From an uncultured Pseudomonadota bacterium (GTDB lineage: Bacteria > Pseudomonadota > Gammaproteobacteria > Burkholderiales > Methylophilaceae): a stretch of DNA of 5,327 nt. A program made the translations under genes and the position numbers. The first letter of the stretch is position 1, and the number at the start of each line of letters is the position of its first letter. Below, piece after piece: positions 1 through 5,327 of the stretch. A model generated the notes under the pieces. That model searched no databases and had not been told where the DNA came from. It saw only the letters and a program-made list of their open reading frames with translations. The stretch spans positions 1-5,327 of the forward strand of contig CAINWC010000203.1 in assembly GCA_903854305.1 (NCBI GenBank), given 5' to 3'.

Positions 1-309
1 GCTGACACAAGCGTTAGCTTCACCACTTTTAACCAAATTAATGGCCACGCGCATAGAGGAGTCTTTTTTATTTTTGAGTGCGCCCTGTGGCGATTCATCC
101 ATCGTTACTACTTCGCTTGCATGATGTACGCGTAAACGTGGACTAGCACTCGCTTTATTGGCTTTAAGTTCAGCTTCAATAGCATCTCTTAACCCAACCA
201 AGACAATATTCAGCGTACTGTCGGCTTCAAGCGCCTTAAGTGCGGCTGGTATTGTGACATGAGGGCCATGATCACCACCCATTGCGTCAATTGCGACGGT
301 TATATCCAT
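1..309 (-). CDS. plsX: Phosphate acyltransferase PlsX, N-terminal part (cut by window edge)
   Basis: PlsX converts acyl-ACP plus phosphate to acyl-phosphate, the acyl donor PlsY uses to begin phospholipid synthesis; it is a peripheral, membrane-associated cytoplasmic enzyme. The 103 codons present start [19 protein letters not shown], the signature PlsX N-terminus, and end with [20 protein letters not shown] and then [11 protein letters not shown], the conserved segment just before the AGNTGA motif expected beyond the edge. The family is usually about 335-350 residues, so roughly two thirds is missing. The ATG at 309 is fixed by an in-frame stop (TGA, 321-319) only three codons upstream, although I see no good Shine-Dalgarno sequence before it. 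It follows rpmF on the same strand after 202 bp that contain a terminator-like hairpin. The fab genes that commonly follow plsX would lie outside the window. Confidence 0.96.
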   Translation of the reverse strand, partial: MDITVAIDAMGGDHGPHVTIPAALKALEADSTLNIVLVGLRDAIEAELKANKASASPRLRVHHASEVVTMDESPQGALKNKKDSSMRVAINLVKSGEANACVS

Positions 310-403
310 TGATTTTAATCACAAAAATTGATAATTGAACGGCTGGTTAAATGTGGCATTAACACTTTAAGCATAAGTACCTTAAACATGAACATCTCAA
401 ACA

Positions 404-430
404 TTAGCGCCGCAAAAATATTAACGCCGC
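404..430. repeat. Short direct repeat of the terminator arm
   Basis: TTAGCGCCGC at 404-413 and TTAACGCCGC at 421-430 match at 9 of 10 bases and are set 17 bp apart. Both are complementary to 443-452, so two mutually exclusive hairpins can be drawn, the outer one with a single A-C mismatch in the minus-strand RNA. The T-tract lies between the two copies. This could be an accident of a decayed duplication or a switch between terminating and non-terminating folds. Confidence 0.6.
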
Positions 431-452
431 ACCAATACTGGAGCGGCGTTAA
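413..452 (-). terminator. Intrinsic terminator or attenuator after rpmF
   Basis: A perfect 10-bp inverted repeat, TTAACGCCGC (421-430) against GCGGCGTTAA (443-452), extends inward past one mismatch by three more pairs to a four-base loop. Read on the minus strand it is followed by TATTTTT (420-414), the expected T-tract. It lies about 60 nt past the rpmF stop codon and about 100 nt before plsX. It is oriented to stop rpmF transcription, partly or fully, before plsX. The plus-strand side also has no gene that would need it. Confidence 0.8.
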
Positions 453-511
453 ATGATTTCGTAAACTACTTAGCAAACATTAAATCTTTAGATGCTATCT
501 AAAGAAGAAAA

Positions 512-691
512 TTATTCGCCTTTTGTAGACATTACTTTACGACCACGATAATAACCGCTTGGGCTAATATGGTGACGTAGATGCGTTTCGCCTGTAGTAG
601 GCTCAACTGCTAAAGCTGGATTGACTAAAAAGTCATGTGAACGGTGCATACCGCGTTTTGATGGTGACTTTTTGTTTTGCTGAACTGCCAT
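512..691 (-). CDS. rpmF: 50S ribosomal protein L32 (bL32)
   Basis: bL32 is a small, basic protein of the large ribosomal subunit. The 59-residue product begins [20 protein letters not shown] and carries [20 protein letters not shown] near the end, both diagnostic of the family and close to the 57-residue E. coli protein. It has no cysteines, so it is the zinc-free form. The start is the ATG at 691: GGAG (701-698) sits 6 bases upstream as a Shine-Dalgarno site. A longer reading from TTG at 703 would bury that site and add MEFI, which the family lacks. It lies 153 bp downstream of yceD and has its own near-consensus promoter in that gap, plus a terminator-like hairpin after it. The neighbourhood yceD-rpmF-plsX is the standard proteobacterial arrangement. 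Confidence 0.98.
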   Translation of the reverse strand: MAVQQNKKSPSKRGMHRSHDFLVNPALAVEPTTGETHLRHHISPSGYYRGRKVMSTKGE

Positions 692-697
692 AATAAA

Positions 698-701
698 CTC
701 C
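698..701 (-). promoter_or_regulatory. rpmF ribosome binding site (decides the start)
   Basis: GGAG on the minus strand, 6 bases before the ATG at 691. It supports the 59-residue start over the upstream TTG, which overlaps this site. Confidence 0.85.
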
Positions 702-746
702 AATAAAATGATTAAAACATCATCTCAATTACATACAAACTGACGT

Positions 747-761
747 ATTGCTTAATGCAAT
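747..761 (-). other. Small hairpin in the rpmF leader
   Basis: ATTGC and GCAAT form a 5-bp stem around a 5-base loop (747-751 with 757-761), inside the roughly 100-nt leader predicted between the rpmF promoter and its start. It is too short to be called functional on sequence alone. It could be a protein- or RNA-binding leader element, or chance. Confidence 0.3.
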
Positions 762-801
762 CCATCACTAATTTAAGACTACGTTAAACTGCTAGTCGAT
801 A

Positions 802-830
802 ATTATAATGTAAACCAAGCGACTTGTCAG
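802..830 (-). promoter_or_regulatory. Near-consensus sigma70 promoter for rpmF
   Basis: On the minus strand, CTGACA (830-825, five of six matches to TTGACA) is followed by exactly 17 bp and then a perfect TATAAT (807-802). Transcription would start near 795, giving a leader of about 100 nt before rpmF. It begins 15 bp past the yceD stop codon, so rpmF need not depend on the yceD promoter. This matches the need for high, separate expression of a ribosomal protein. It is a sequence match only. Confidence 0.8.
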
Positions 831-844
831 CCTCAATTGACATT

Positions 845-1369
845 TTAGGACTTAATTAACCCTTTTAATACCGCAAACGGGTTTGGTTTATCACCGCTTT
901 GCGTAATAATTTCACCACAATCTTCATTGTGAATTGGCGCAATCGGCATCGCCATGATGATTTCATCTTCTATCAGAGCGATCATATCCATTGCTTGGCT
1001 CGATTGCTGCATATCTACCTCATCACTATCAATATCGCCTGCTTCTATCTCAACATCACTGACATCACCTATTAAGTAATTAAATTTCAATGATAATTTA
1101 AGCGGCATTTCATTCAAGCAGCGCTGGCAAGTAGTAGTTAAATTGGTGGTAATTGAAAGATCTAAAAGATGCTGGCCTGCGGCATCAGTCTTACCTTGCA
1201 ATTGGTAGCTAATCGTACCCGCAGGACGGTTATTAGAATGAGAGTTTTCGGCCGAATGAACAAGCAGCTCATTGAGTCTTGGGCAGTCCGTAAGCGATAA
1301 CTCGCCTGTTAGGCGCTCATTTTTTTTTGCAAAAGAAACGTTGTCGATAAAAAATGTTTGGTTAGTCAT
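845..1369 (-). CDS. yceD: DUF177 (YceD) family protein, 23S rRNA accumulation factor
   Basis: YceD-family proteins are cytoplasmic and are linked, in E. coli and in plant plastids, to normal 23S rRNA accumulation; the biochemical activity is not settled. The 174-residue product has the family landmarks in order: a variable N-terminal part, the CQRCL motif (81-85), an acidic stretch (about 103-118), LIEDEIIMAMPIAPIH (132-147) with Cys151 after it, and KPNPFAVL near the end (161-168). Length is normal for the family. I chose the ATG at 1369; a longer reading frame back to 1552 adds residues unlike the family and runs over the pycA start. The Shine-Dalgarno site is weak (AGAAC near 1379). A run of nine A residues lies at codons 14-17. 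It is divergent from pycA and upstream of rpmF. Confidence 0.93.
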   Translation of the reverse strand: MTNQTFFIDNVSFAKKNERLTGELSLTDCPRLNELLVHSAENSHSNNRPAGTISYQLQGKTDAAGQHLLDLSITTNLTTTCQRCLNEMPLKLSLKFNYLIGDVSDVEIEAGDIDSDEVDMQQSSQAMDMIALIEDEIIMAMPIAPIHNEDCGEIITQSGDKPNPFAVLKGLIKS

Positions 1370-1411
1370 ATTTAATGTTCTAAATTTGTGATTAAAATTG
1401 AATGATGGGGA

Positions 1412-1440
1412 TTTAGCTCTAAGCATGCCCATGTTACAAT
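1412..1440 (+). promoter_or_regulatory. Candidate pycA promoter
   Basis: TACAAT at 1435-1440 matches five of six bases of the -10 consensus. The element 17 bp upstream, TTTAGC (1412-1417), matches only three of six of the -35 consensus. Transcription would start near 1447, giving a leader of about 29 nt to the GTG start of pycA. A weak -35 would fit an activator-dependent promoter, but this is tentative. Confidence 0.35.
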
Positions 1441-1463
1441 CGCCGGGTTTGAGTGACAAAATT

Positions 1464-1467
1464 AAGG
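1464..1467 (+). promoter_or_regulatory. pycA ribosome binding site (decides the GTG start)
   Basis: AAGG with an 8-base spacing to GTG at 1476. No comparable site precedes the upstream in-frame ATG at 1398, so the GTG is preferred. Confidence 0.65.
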
Positions 1468-1475
1468 CTTGTAAC

Positions 1476-2894
1476 GTGTTTAAAAAAATTCTTGTAGCTA
1501 ATCGTGGTGAAATCGCAGTGCGTATTGTACGCGCTTGCTCAGAAATGGGCATTAAGTCTGTTGCGATTTATGCGGATGCGGATCGTCAAGCTTTACATGT
1601 TAAAAAGGCTGATGAAGCCTATAACATTGGTGCTGACCCTGTAGCAGGCTATTTAAATGCACATAATATTGTGAATTTAGCGGTAGCTTCTGGTTGCGAT
1701 GCTTTGCATCCTGGCTATGGTTTTTTATCTGAAAATCCTGAGTTAGCTGAAATTTGCGAGCGTCGTGGTGTCAAATTTATTGGCCCTAATGCAGATGTGA
1801 TTCGCCAAATGGGCGATAAAATTCAAGCCAGAAATGCCATGACTAACGCTGGTATCCCCTGTACGCCTGGTAGTGATGGCAATTTAGCTAATTTAGATGA
1901 AGCGGTAGCGCTTGCGGCTAAAATTGGCTATCCGGTGATGCTTAAAGCGACTAACGGTGGTGGTGGTCGTGGTATTCGCCGTTGTGATAGCGAAAAAGAA
2001 CTTCTTAGCAATTATGACCGCGTTATTTCTGAAGCAAGTAAGGCGTTTGGTAAGCCTGAAGTTTTTTTAGAAAAATGTGTCGTGGCACCGCGCCATATTG
2101 AAGTACAGATTTTAGGTGACTCTGAAGGCAATGTGATTCACTTATTTGAGCGTGATTGTTCAATTCAACGTCGCAATCAAAAGCTGATTGAAATCGCCCC
2201 ATCGCCACAATTAAGTCAAGCGCAGCGCGATTATATTGGCGGCTTAGCGGTAAAAGCAGCTAAAGCTGTGGGTTACGAAAATGCAGGTACGGTTGAATTC
2301 TTATTAGACTCTGATAATACCTTTTACTTCATGGAAATGAACACGCGCTTGCAAGTTGAGCATACCGTGACCGAAACCATTACTGGTATTGATATTGTGC
2401 AAGAGCAAATTCGCGTGGCTTATGGCTTGCCGCTTCAATATGAACAAAAAGATGTGCAGTTCAGAGGCTATGCAATGGAGTTCCGTATCAATGCGGAAGA
2501 TCCAAAAAATGATTTTCTACCTAGCTTTGGTAAAATCACACGCTACTATGCGCCTGGCGGCCCTGGTGTGCGTATGGATGCCGCGATTTATAGCGGCTAT
2601 GTCATCCCACCTTATTATGACTCGATGTGTGCGAAGCTGACGGTTTGGGCGCTGGATTGGGATAGCGTTATTGAACGCGGTCGTCGAGCTTTAGACGATA
2701 TGTTGATTTATGGCGTTAAAACCACAATCCCTTATTATCAGGAAATTTTAAAACATCAAGATTTTAGAGACGCTAACTTTAATACTAGTTTTGTCGAGTC
2801 ACATCCAGAGCTTACTAATTACGCAAATGAAATTCCACCAGAGATGATTGCTGCGGCGATTTCTGCGGCAATCGCTGCCTATGAAGGCATCTGA
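1476..2894 (+). CDS. pycA: Pyruvate carboxylase subunit A (biotin carboxylase)
   Basis: This cytoplasmic ATP-grasp enzyme uses ATP and bicarbonate to carboxylate the biotin on PycB. From the GTG start it is 472 residues, the usual length. Landmarks: the N-terminal KILVANRGEIAVRI, HPGYGFLSEN (78-87), the ATP-binding Lys157 and glycine loop GGGGRGIR (161-168), RHIEVQ (206-211), ERDCSIQRRNQKLIE (225-239), the metal and catalytic segment EMNTRLQVEH (287-296) and RINAEDP (337-343). All residues I can match to E. coli AccC active-site positions (Lys116, Lys159, His209, Glu276, Glu288, Asn290, Arg292, Arg338) are present. An ATG at 1398 would add 26 residues unlike the family and would overlap the likely -10 box. 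The gene could in isolation be taken for accC, but the adjacent pycB, not accB, points to pyruvate carboxylase. Confidence 0.93.
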   Translation: MFKKILVANRGEIAVRIVRACSEMGIKSVAIYADADRQALHVKKADEAYNIGADPVAGYLNAHNIVNLAVASGCDALHPGYGFLSENPELAEICERRGVKFIGPNADVIRQMGDKIQARNAMTNAGIPCTPGSDGNLANLDEAVALAAKIGYPVMLKATNGGGGRGIRRCDSEKELLSNYDRVISEASKAFGKPEVFLEKCVVAPRHIEVQILGDSEGNVIHLFERDCSIQRRNQKLIEIAPSPQLSQAQRDYIGGLAVKAAKAVGYENAGTVEFLLDSDNTFYFMEMNTRLQVEHTVTETITGIDIVQEQIRVAYGLPLQYEQKDVQFRGYAMEFRINAEDPKNDFLPSFGKITRYYAPGGPGVRMDAAIYSGYVIPPYYDSMCAKLTVWALDWDSVIERGRRALDDMLIYGVKTTIPYYQEILKHQDFRDANFNTSFVESHPELTNYANEIPPEMIAAAISAAIAAYEGI

Positions 2895-2980
2895 TTTAAC
2901 TTAATAAAGTTAAGATTAAATTTAAAATAGCGAATAAAAACAATTAATTGAATATACAAATTAAAGTAAAGAGTTAAACT
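2895..2980 (+). other. AT-rich pycA-pycB spacer with a weak hairpin
   Basis: Only 13 of 86 bases are G or C. TTAACTT (2896-2902) and AAGTTAA (2907-2913) form a 7-bp AT-only stem with a 4-base loop directly after the pycA stop. There is no T-tract after it, so it is not a normal terminator. No convincing promoter for pycB is visible. The pair is most simply read as one transcript, with pycB translated from its own site, AAAGAG (2968-2973), 7 bases before its ATG. Confidence 0.55.
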
Positions 2981-4834
2981 ATGAGCCAAACACCAAAAGT
3001 ACATGTTACTGAATTAGTTCTTCGCGATGGACATCAATGTCACATTGCCACACGGATGCGCACTGAAGATATGTTGCCTATTTGCGCCAAACTTGATGCT
3101 ATTGGCTTTTGGTCATTAGAGGCTTGGGGTGGCGCTACTTTTGATGCCTGCGTGCGCTATTTGAAAGAAGATCCTTGGGAACGTTTAAAAACACTACGTA
3201 AAGCCTTACCTAATTCGCGCATTCAAATGTTGTTGCGTGGCCAAAACCTATTAGGCTACCGTCATTATTCTGATGATGTCGTCCGTGCTTTTGTACAAAA
3301 GTCTGCTGACAATGGCGTAGATGTTTTCCGTATTTTTGATGCATTGAACGACACCCGCAACTTACAAGTTTCCGTTGAAGCCGTTAAAAAAGCCGGCAAG
3401 CATGCGGAAGGTACAATTAGCTACACCACTAGTCCGGTGCATGATGTAGCGCACTTTGTAGGTATTGCTAAAGAGCTTGAAGCAATGGGCTCAGACACTA
3501 TCGCGATTAAGGATATGGCTGGTTTGCTTACGCCGCAAGCGACTATTGAACTGGTTAAAGCCTTACGTGCTAATGTCAGCTTACCTATTCATATGCACAC
3601 TCATGCAACGAGTGGTTTGGCGAGTATGAACTTGCTACGCGCACTTGAAAATGGCGCAGTGATGATAGATACATGTAGCGCAGCTTTTTCAGAAGGTGCC
3701 AGCCACCCGACCACAGAAAGCATGATTGCAGCATTACAAGGCACTGAATTTGATACGGGCTTAAACATTGCAGCAGTACAAGAAGTCACCGCTTATTTCC
3801 GCGATGTACGTAAAAAATACTGGCAGTTTGAAAGTGATTTTTCAGGCGTTGATACACGCGTGTTACTTAACCAAGTACCCGGTGGCATGATTTCAAATCT
3901 AAGTAACCAACTTAAAGAACAAGGTGCGCTAGACCGCATGGATGCTGTATTAGCAGAAATCCCACTGGTACGCAAAGACCTAGGTTACATCCCTTTGGTG
4001 ACACCTACGTCACAAATCGTTGGTACACAAGCGGTCTTGAATGTGATGACTGGTCAACGCTATAAATCGATTACTAACGAAGTGAAAAATTACTTCTTGG
4101 GCCAATATGGCAAACCACCAAGCGCAGTGAATCCTGACGTTAAAAAGTTAGCCATTGGTGATGCGGAACCTATTACTTGCCGCCCGGCTGATCTATTAGA
4201 AGCTGAAATGGCAAGACTTACGAGTGAGTCTGAGCGTTTTGCGCAATCTGAAGAAGATGTGCTAACTTATGCCATGTTTCCGGATATTGGTAAAACATAT
4301 TTACAAGAGCGTAACGCTGGTTCACTTGTGCCTGAAGCACTATTGGATAAAGCTGCAGTGAATGCTTCAGCATCACGTTTTGCACCAAGTGAGTTTAAAG
4401 TAACGCTACACGGTGAAACCTTCCATATTAATCTCACGGGCAGTGGACATGCAGGCGAAGAAAAACGTCCGTTTTATGTGTCTATTGATGGCATTGCCGA
4501 AGAAGTCATTGTAGAAACTTTAAGTGAAATCGAAGTTTCAGGCAGTGGTAGCAGTAACGGTCAAAAGAAAGCTGTTACTAGCAAAGGCAATACTGGTCGC
4601 CCTCGCCCATCACATGCAGGCCATGTCACAACCTCTATGCCAGGCACCGTAGTTGCGGTAAAAGTAAATGTTGGTGATAAAGTGAATGCGGGTGACGGCG
4701 TATTAGTGATTGAAGCCATGAAAATGGAGAATGAAATCCAAGCTGCAACTTCAGGTATTGTTGTCGCCGTATATGTCATTAAAGGTGATACCGTCACACC
4801 AGATGAATCGCTTCTTGAAATTCAGCCAGAATAA
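2981..4834 (+). CDS. pycB: Pyruvate carboxylase subunit B (carboxyltransferase plus biotin carrier)
   Basis: It transfers the carboxyl group from carboxybiotin to pyruvate, giving oxaloacetate. The 617 residues read as: a TIM-barrel carboxyltransferase (about 8-300) with VLRDGHQ (metal ligand Asp16, Gln19), MLLRGQN (Arg86), FDALND, the expected carboxylated Lys177 in AIKDMAG and metal ligands His206/His208 in HMHTHATSG; a PYC/OADA conserved domain (about 300-510) with QVPGGMISNL, LVTPTSQIVGTQAV and ITCRPADLLE; a Gly/Ser/Lys linker (about 518-545); and a C-terminal biotinyl domain whose EAMKMEN marks Lys581 for BirA. The oddities are Ala240 in EGASHP, where many relatives have a catalytic Thr (GTSQP), and LRDGHQC for the common LRDAHQS. 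The OadA alpha subunit of the sodium-pump decarboxylase is the main alternative, but no beta or gamma subunit is present and pycA lies directly upstream. Confidence 0.92.
   Translation: MSQTPKVHVTELVLRDGHQCHIATRMRTEDMLPICAKLDAIGFWSLEAWGGATFDACVRYLKEDPWERLKTLRKALPNSRIQMLLRGQNLLGYRHYSDDVVRAFVQKSADNGVDVFRIFDALNDTRNLQVSVEAVKKAGKHAEGTISYTTSPVHDVAHFVGIAKELEAMGSDTIAIKDMAGLLTPQATIELVKALRANVSLPIHMHTHATSGLASMNLLRALENGAVMIDTCSAAFSEGASHPTTESMIAALQGTEFDTGLNIAAVQEVTAYFRDVRKKYWQFESDFSGVDTRVLLNQVPGGMISNLSNQLKEQGALDRMDAVLAEIPLVRKDLGYIPLVTPTSQIVGTQAVLNVMTGQRYKSITNEVKNYFLGQYGKPPSAVNPDVKKLAIGDAEPITCRPADLLEAEMARLTSESERFAQSEEDVLTYAMFPDIGKTYLQERNAGSLVPEALLDKAAVNASASRFAPSEFKVTLHGETFHINLTGSGHAGEEKRPFYVSIDGIAEEVIVETLSEIEVSGSGSSNGQKKAVTSKGNTGRPRPSHAGHVTTSMPGTVVAVKVNVGDKVNAGDGVLVIEAMKMENEIQAATSGIVVAVYVIKGDTVTPDESLLEIQPE
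4721..4723 (+). other. Biotinylation site Lys581 of PycB
   Basis: Codon AAA within GAAGCCATGAAAATGGAG, encoding the conserved EAMKME motif. In this family the lysine is biotinylated by the BirA ligase; the flanking residues and its position about 36 residues from the C-terminus are as expected. Confidence 0.93.
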
Positions 4835-4855
4835 ACCATTGGTTATTTAAACTAT

Positions 4856-4887
4856 AAGCCGACAGTCATAATTCTGTCGGCTTTTTT
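4856..4887 (+). terminator. Intrinsic terminator of the pycAB operon
   Basis: AAGCCGACAG (4856-4865) pairs perfectly with CTGTCGGCTT (4874-4883) around an 8-base loop, and the stem runs into six T residues (4882-4887). It lies 21 nt after the pycB stop codon and works in the plus direction only, since no T-tract follows on the other strand. It separates pycAB from yceF, which starts 22 nt later. Confidence 0.95.
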
Positions 4888-4909
4888 ATTAACATAAGCT
4901 ATCAAAAGT

Positions 4910-5327
4910 ATGAATTCACCACTAATATTAGCCTCATCATCGATTTACCGGTGCGAACTATTAACGCGTCTACAATTGCCATTTAGCTGCATCACACCTG
5001 ATGTGGATGAAAGCCCTTTAGCAAACGAGCTGCCGCAAGTAACCGCATTAAGATTAGCCCAAGTAAAAGCTGAAAAAGTGGGGTTGACTCATCCGAACGC
5101 ATTGATTATTGGTTGCGACCAAGTTGCCACGCTGGACAACATTCAGCTAGGTAAGCCGCTAACGCATGATAATGCGACCAAGCAGTTGCGTTTGATGCGT
5201 GGGCGAGAAGTGATTTTTCATAGTGCGTTATGTCTCTACAACCCCGTCACACTTAATATGCAAGCCGAGGTTGTACCATACGTTGTTACGTTTAGAAATT
5301 TAAGTGATGCTCAGATTGAAAACTACC
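4910..5327 (+). CDS. yceF: Maf/YceF-type nucleotide pyrophosphatase, N-terminal part (cut by window edge)
   Basis: Maf-family enzymes hydrolyse non-canonical or methylated nucleoside triphosphates to monophosphates; the YceF branch prefers m7GTP. The 139 codons present (of roughly 190-200) start [18 protein letters not shown], with the conserved Ser and Arg of the N-terminal loop, then TPDVDESP (29-36), RLAQVKAEK (48-56), IIGCDQVA (66-73) with the catalytic Asp70, GKPLTH (81-86) and [12 protein letters not shown] at the edge, each with a clear counterpart in E. coli YceF. The DQV in place of the DTV of Maf proper supports the YceF branch; the residue before Asp is Cys where E. coli has Ser. 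The Shine-Dalgarno site is weak (AAAAG at 4904-4908). No clear promoter fits in the 22 bp after the terminator, so it may depend on readthrough or a promoter within the pycB end. Confidence 0.93.
   Translation, partial: MNSPLILASSSIYRCELLTRLQLPFSCITPDVDESPLANELPQVTALRLAQVKAEKVGLTHPNALIIGCDQVATLDNIQLGKPLTHDNATKQLRLMRGREVIFHSALCLYNPVTLNMQAEVVPYVVTFRNLSDAQIENY

Larger units (their letters stand above)
310..511. other. rpmF-plsX intergenic region
   Basis: This 202-bp gap holds the rpmF terminator hairpin and its duplicated arm (404-452). I see no credible small ORF with a ribosome binding site. Between the hairpin and the plsX start (310-403) the sequence is AT-rich with several AAACAT/GAACAT-like words near 386-404. 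I could not find a convincing -35/-10 pair for plsX reading on the minus strand, so plsX is either expressed by readthrough or from a promoter I cannot recognise. Confidence 0.5.
1370..1475. promoter_or_regulatory. Divergent yceD / pycA intergenic region
   Basis: These 106 bp separate the two divergent starts and must hold the promoters for both directions unless transcription enters from elsewhere. On the plus strand TACAAT (1435-1440) is a good -10 box, with a poor -35 (TTTAGC, 1412-1417) at 17 bp spacing. On the minus strand I see -10-like words (TTTAAT around 1392-1397) but no paired -35. No clear operator palindrome is visible. Confidence 0.5.

Noticed and set aside
692..703. TTG start four codons upstream of rpmF
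   Set aside because: It lies on the Shine-Dalgarno site and adds residues absent from L32; MAVQQNK is the universal start.
1386..1414. Other promoter-like words in the divergent region (TTGTGA, TTGAAT, minus-strand TTTAAT)
   Set aside because: None pairs with a matching second box at 16-18 bp, so they are expected by chance in AT-rich DNA.
1398..1475. ATG-initiated 26-residue N-terminal extension of PycA
   Set aside because: The family begins at the KKILVANRGE segment. The extension has no Shine-Dalgarno site and overlaps the likely -10 box; GTG at 1476 has AAGG at 8 bases.
1370..1552. 61-residue N-terminal extension of YceD on the minus strand
   Set aside because: It overlaps the pycA coding start and shows no similarity to the YceD N-terminus; the ATG at 1369 gives the normal length.
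2023..2208. Minus-strand 61-codon open frame inside pycA
   Set aside because: Shadow of a strongly conserved gene; no ribosome binding site or recognisable protein family.
2389..2640. Plus-strand 83-codon open frame inside pycA in another frame
   Set aside because: Overlaps the conserved C-terminal half of the biotin carboxylase; the translation resembles no family.
3601..3975. Two minus-strand open frames of about 60 codons inside pycB
   Set aside because: Antisense shadows of the carboxyltransferase domain with no initiation signals.
4561..4797. Minus-strand 78-codon open frame opposite the biotinyl domain
   Set aside because: Threonine-rich translation is the expected antisense of a biotin carrier domain; no independent support.
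2981..4834. Sodium-pump oxaloacetate decarboxylase alpha subunit (OadA)
   Set aside because: The same domains occur there, but no membrane beta or gamma subunit gene is present and a dedicated biotin carboxylase lies directly upstream, so pyruvate carboxylase fits better.
1..5327. CRISPR array, insertion sequence, phage or toxin-antitoxin module
   Set aside because: No periodic repeats, terminal inverted repeats, transposase or toxin-like frames are visible; nearly all of the window is accounted for by housekeeping genes.

Overview
The window is a chromosomal housekeeping and central-metabolism locus from a Gram-negative proteobacterium. The order yceD-rpmF-plsX on one strand, with a YceF-type Maf gene nearby on the other, is typical of Beta- and Gammaproteobacteria. 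The DNA is moderately AT-rich. Pyruvate carboxylase is of the two-subunit type (separate biotin carboxylase and carboxyltransferase/biotin carrier). Together these would fit a betaproteobacterium such as a member of the Methylophilaceae. That placement is an inference from protein style and gene order, not a proof.

Layout. On the minus strand, reading from about 1370 down to 1: yceD (DUF177 protein, 845-1369), rpmF (ribosomal protein L32, 512-691) and the first 103 codons of plsX (1-309, cut by the window edge). A near-consensus sigma70 promoter lies just after yceD and points at rpmF. A strong hairpin with a T-tract lies just after rpmF, before plsX. So rpmF looks able to work as its own transcription unit, with plsX separated from it by a terminator or attenuator. 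On the plus strand, starting 106 bp from yceD and divergent from it: pycA (1476-2894), an 86-bp very AT-rich spacer, pycB (2981-4834), a textbook intrinsic terminator (4856-4887), then the 5' part of yceF/maf (4910 to the edge).

How the genes work together. PycA carboxylates biotin carried on Lys581 of PycB, and the PycB carboxyltransferase domain passes the carboxyl group to pyruvate to give oxaloacetate, an anaplerotic feed to the TCA cycle. The minus-strand genes serve ribosome assembly (YceD, L32) and the start of phospholipid synthesis (PlsX). YceF removes methylated nucleotides such as m7GTP. The pyc pair sits between two groups that are divergent neighbours in E. coli (yceF and yceD-rpmF-plsX).

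I found no CRISPR array, mobile element, tRNA, rRNA or phage gene, and no obviously new multi-gene system. The points most worth a second look are a substitution at the carboxyltransferase threonine position in PycB, a duplicated terminator arm between rpmF and plsX, and the placement of pyc between yceD and yceF.
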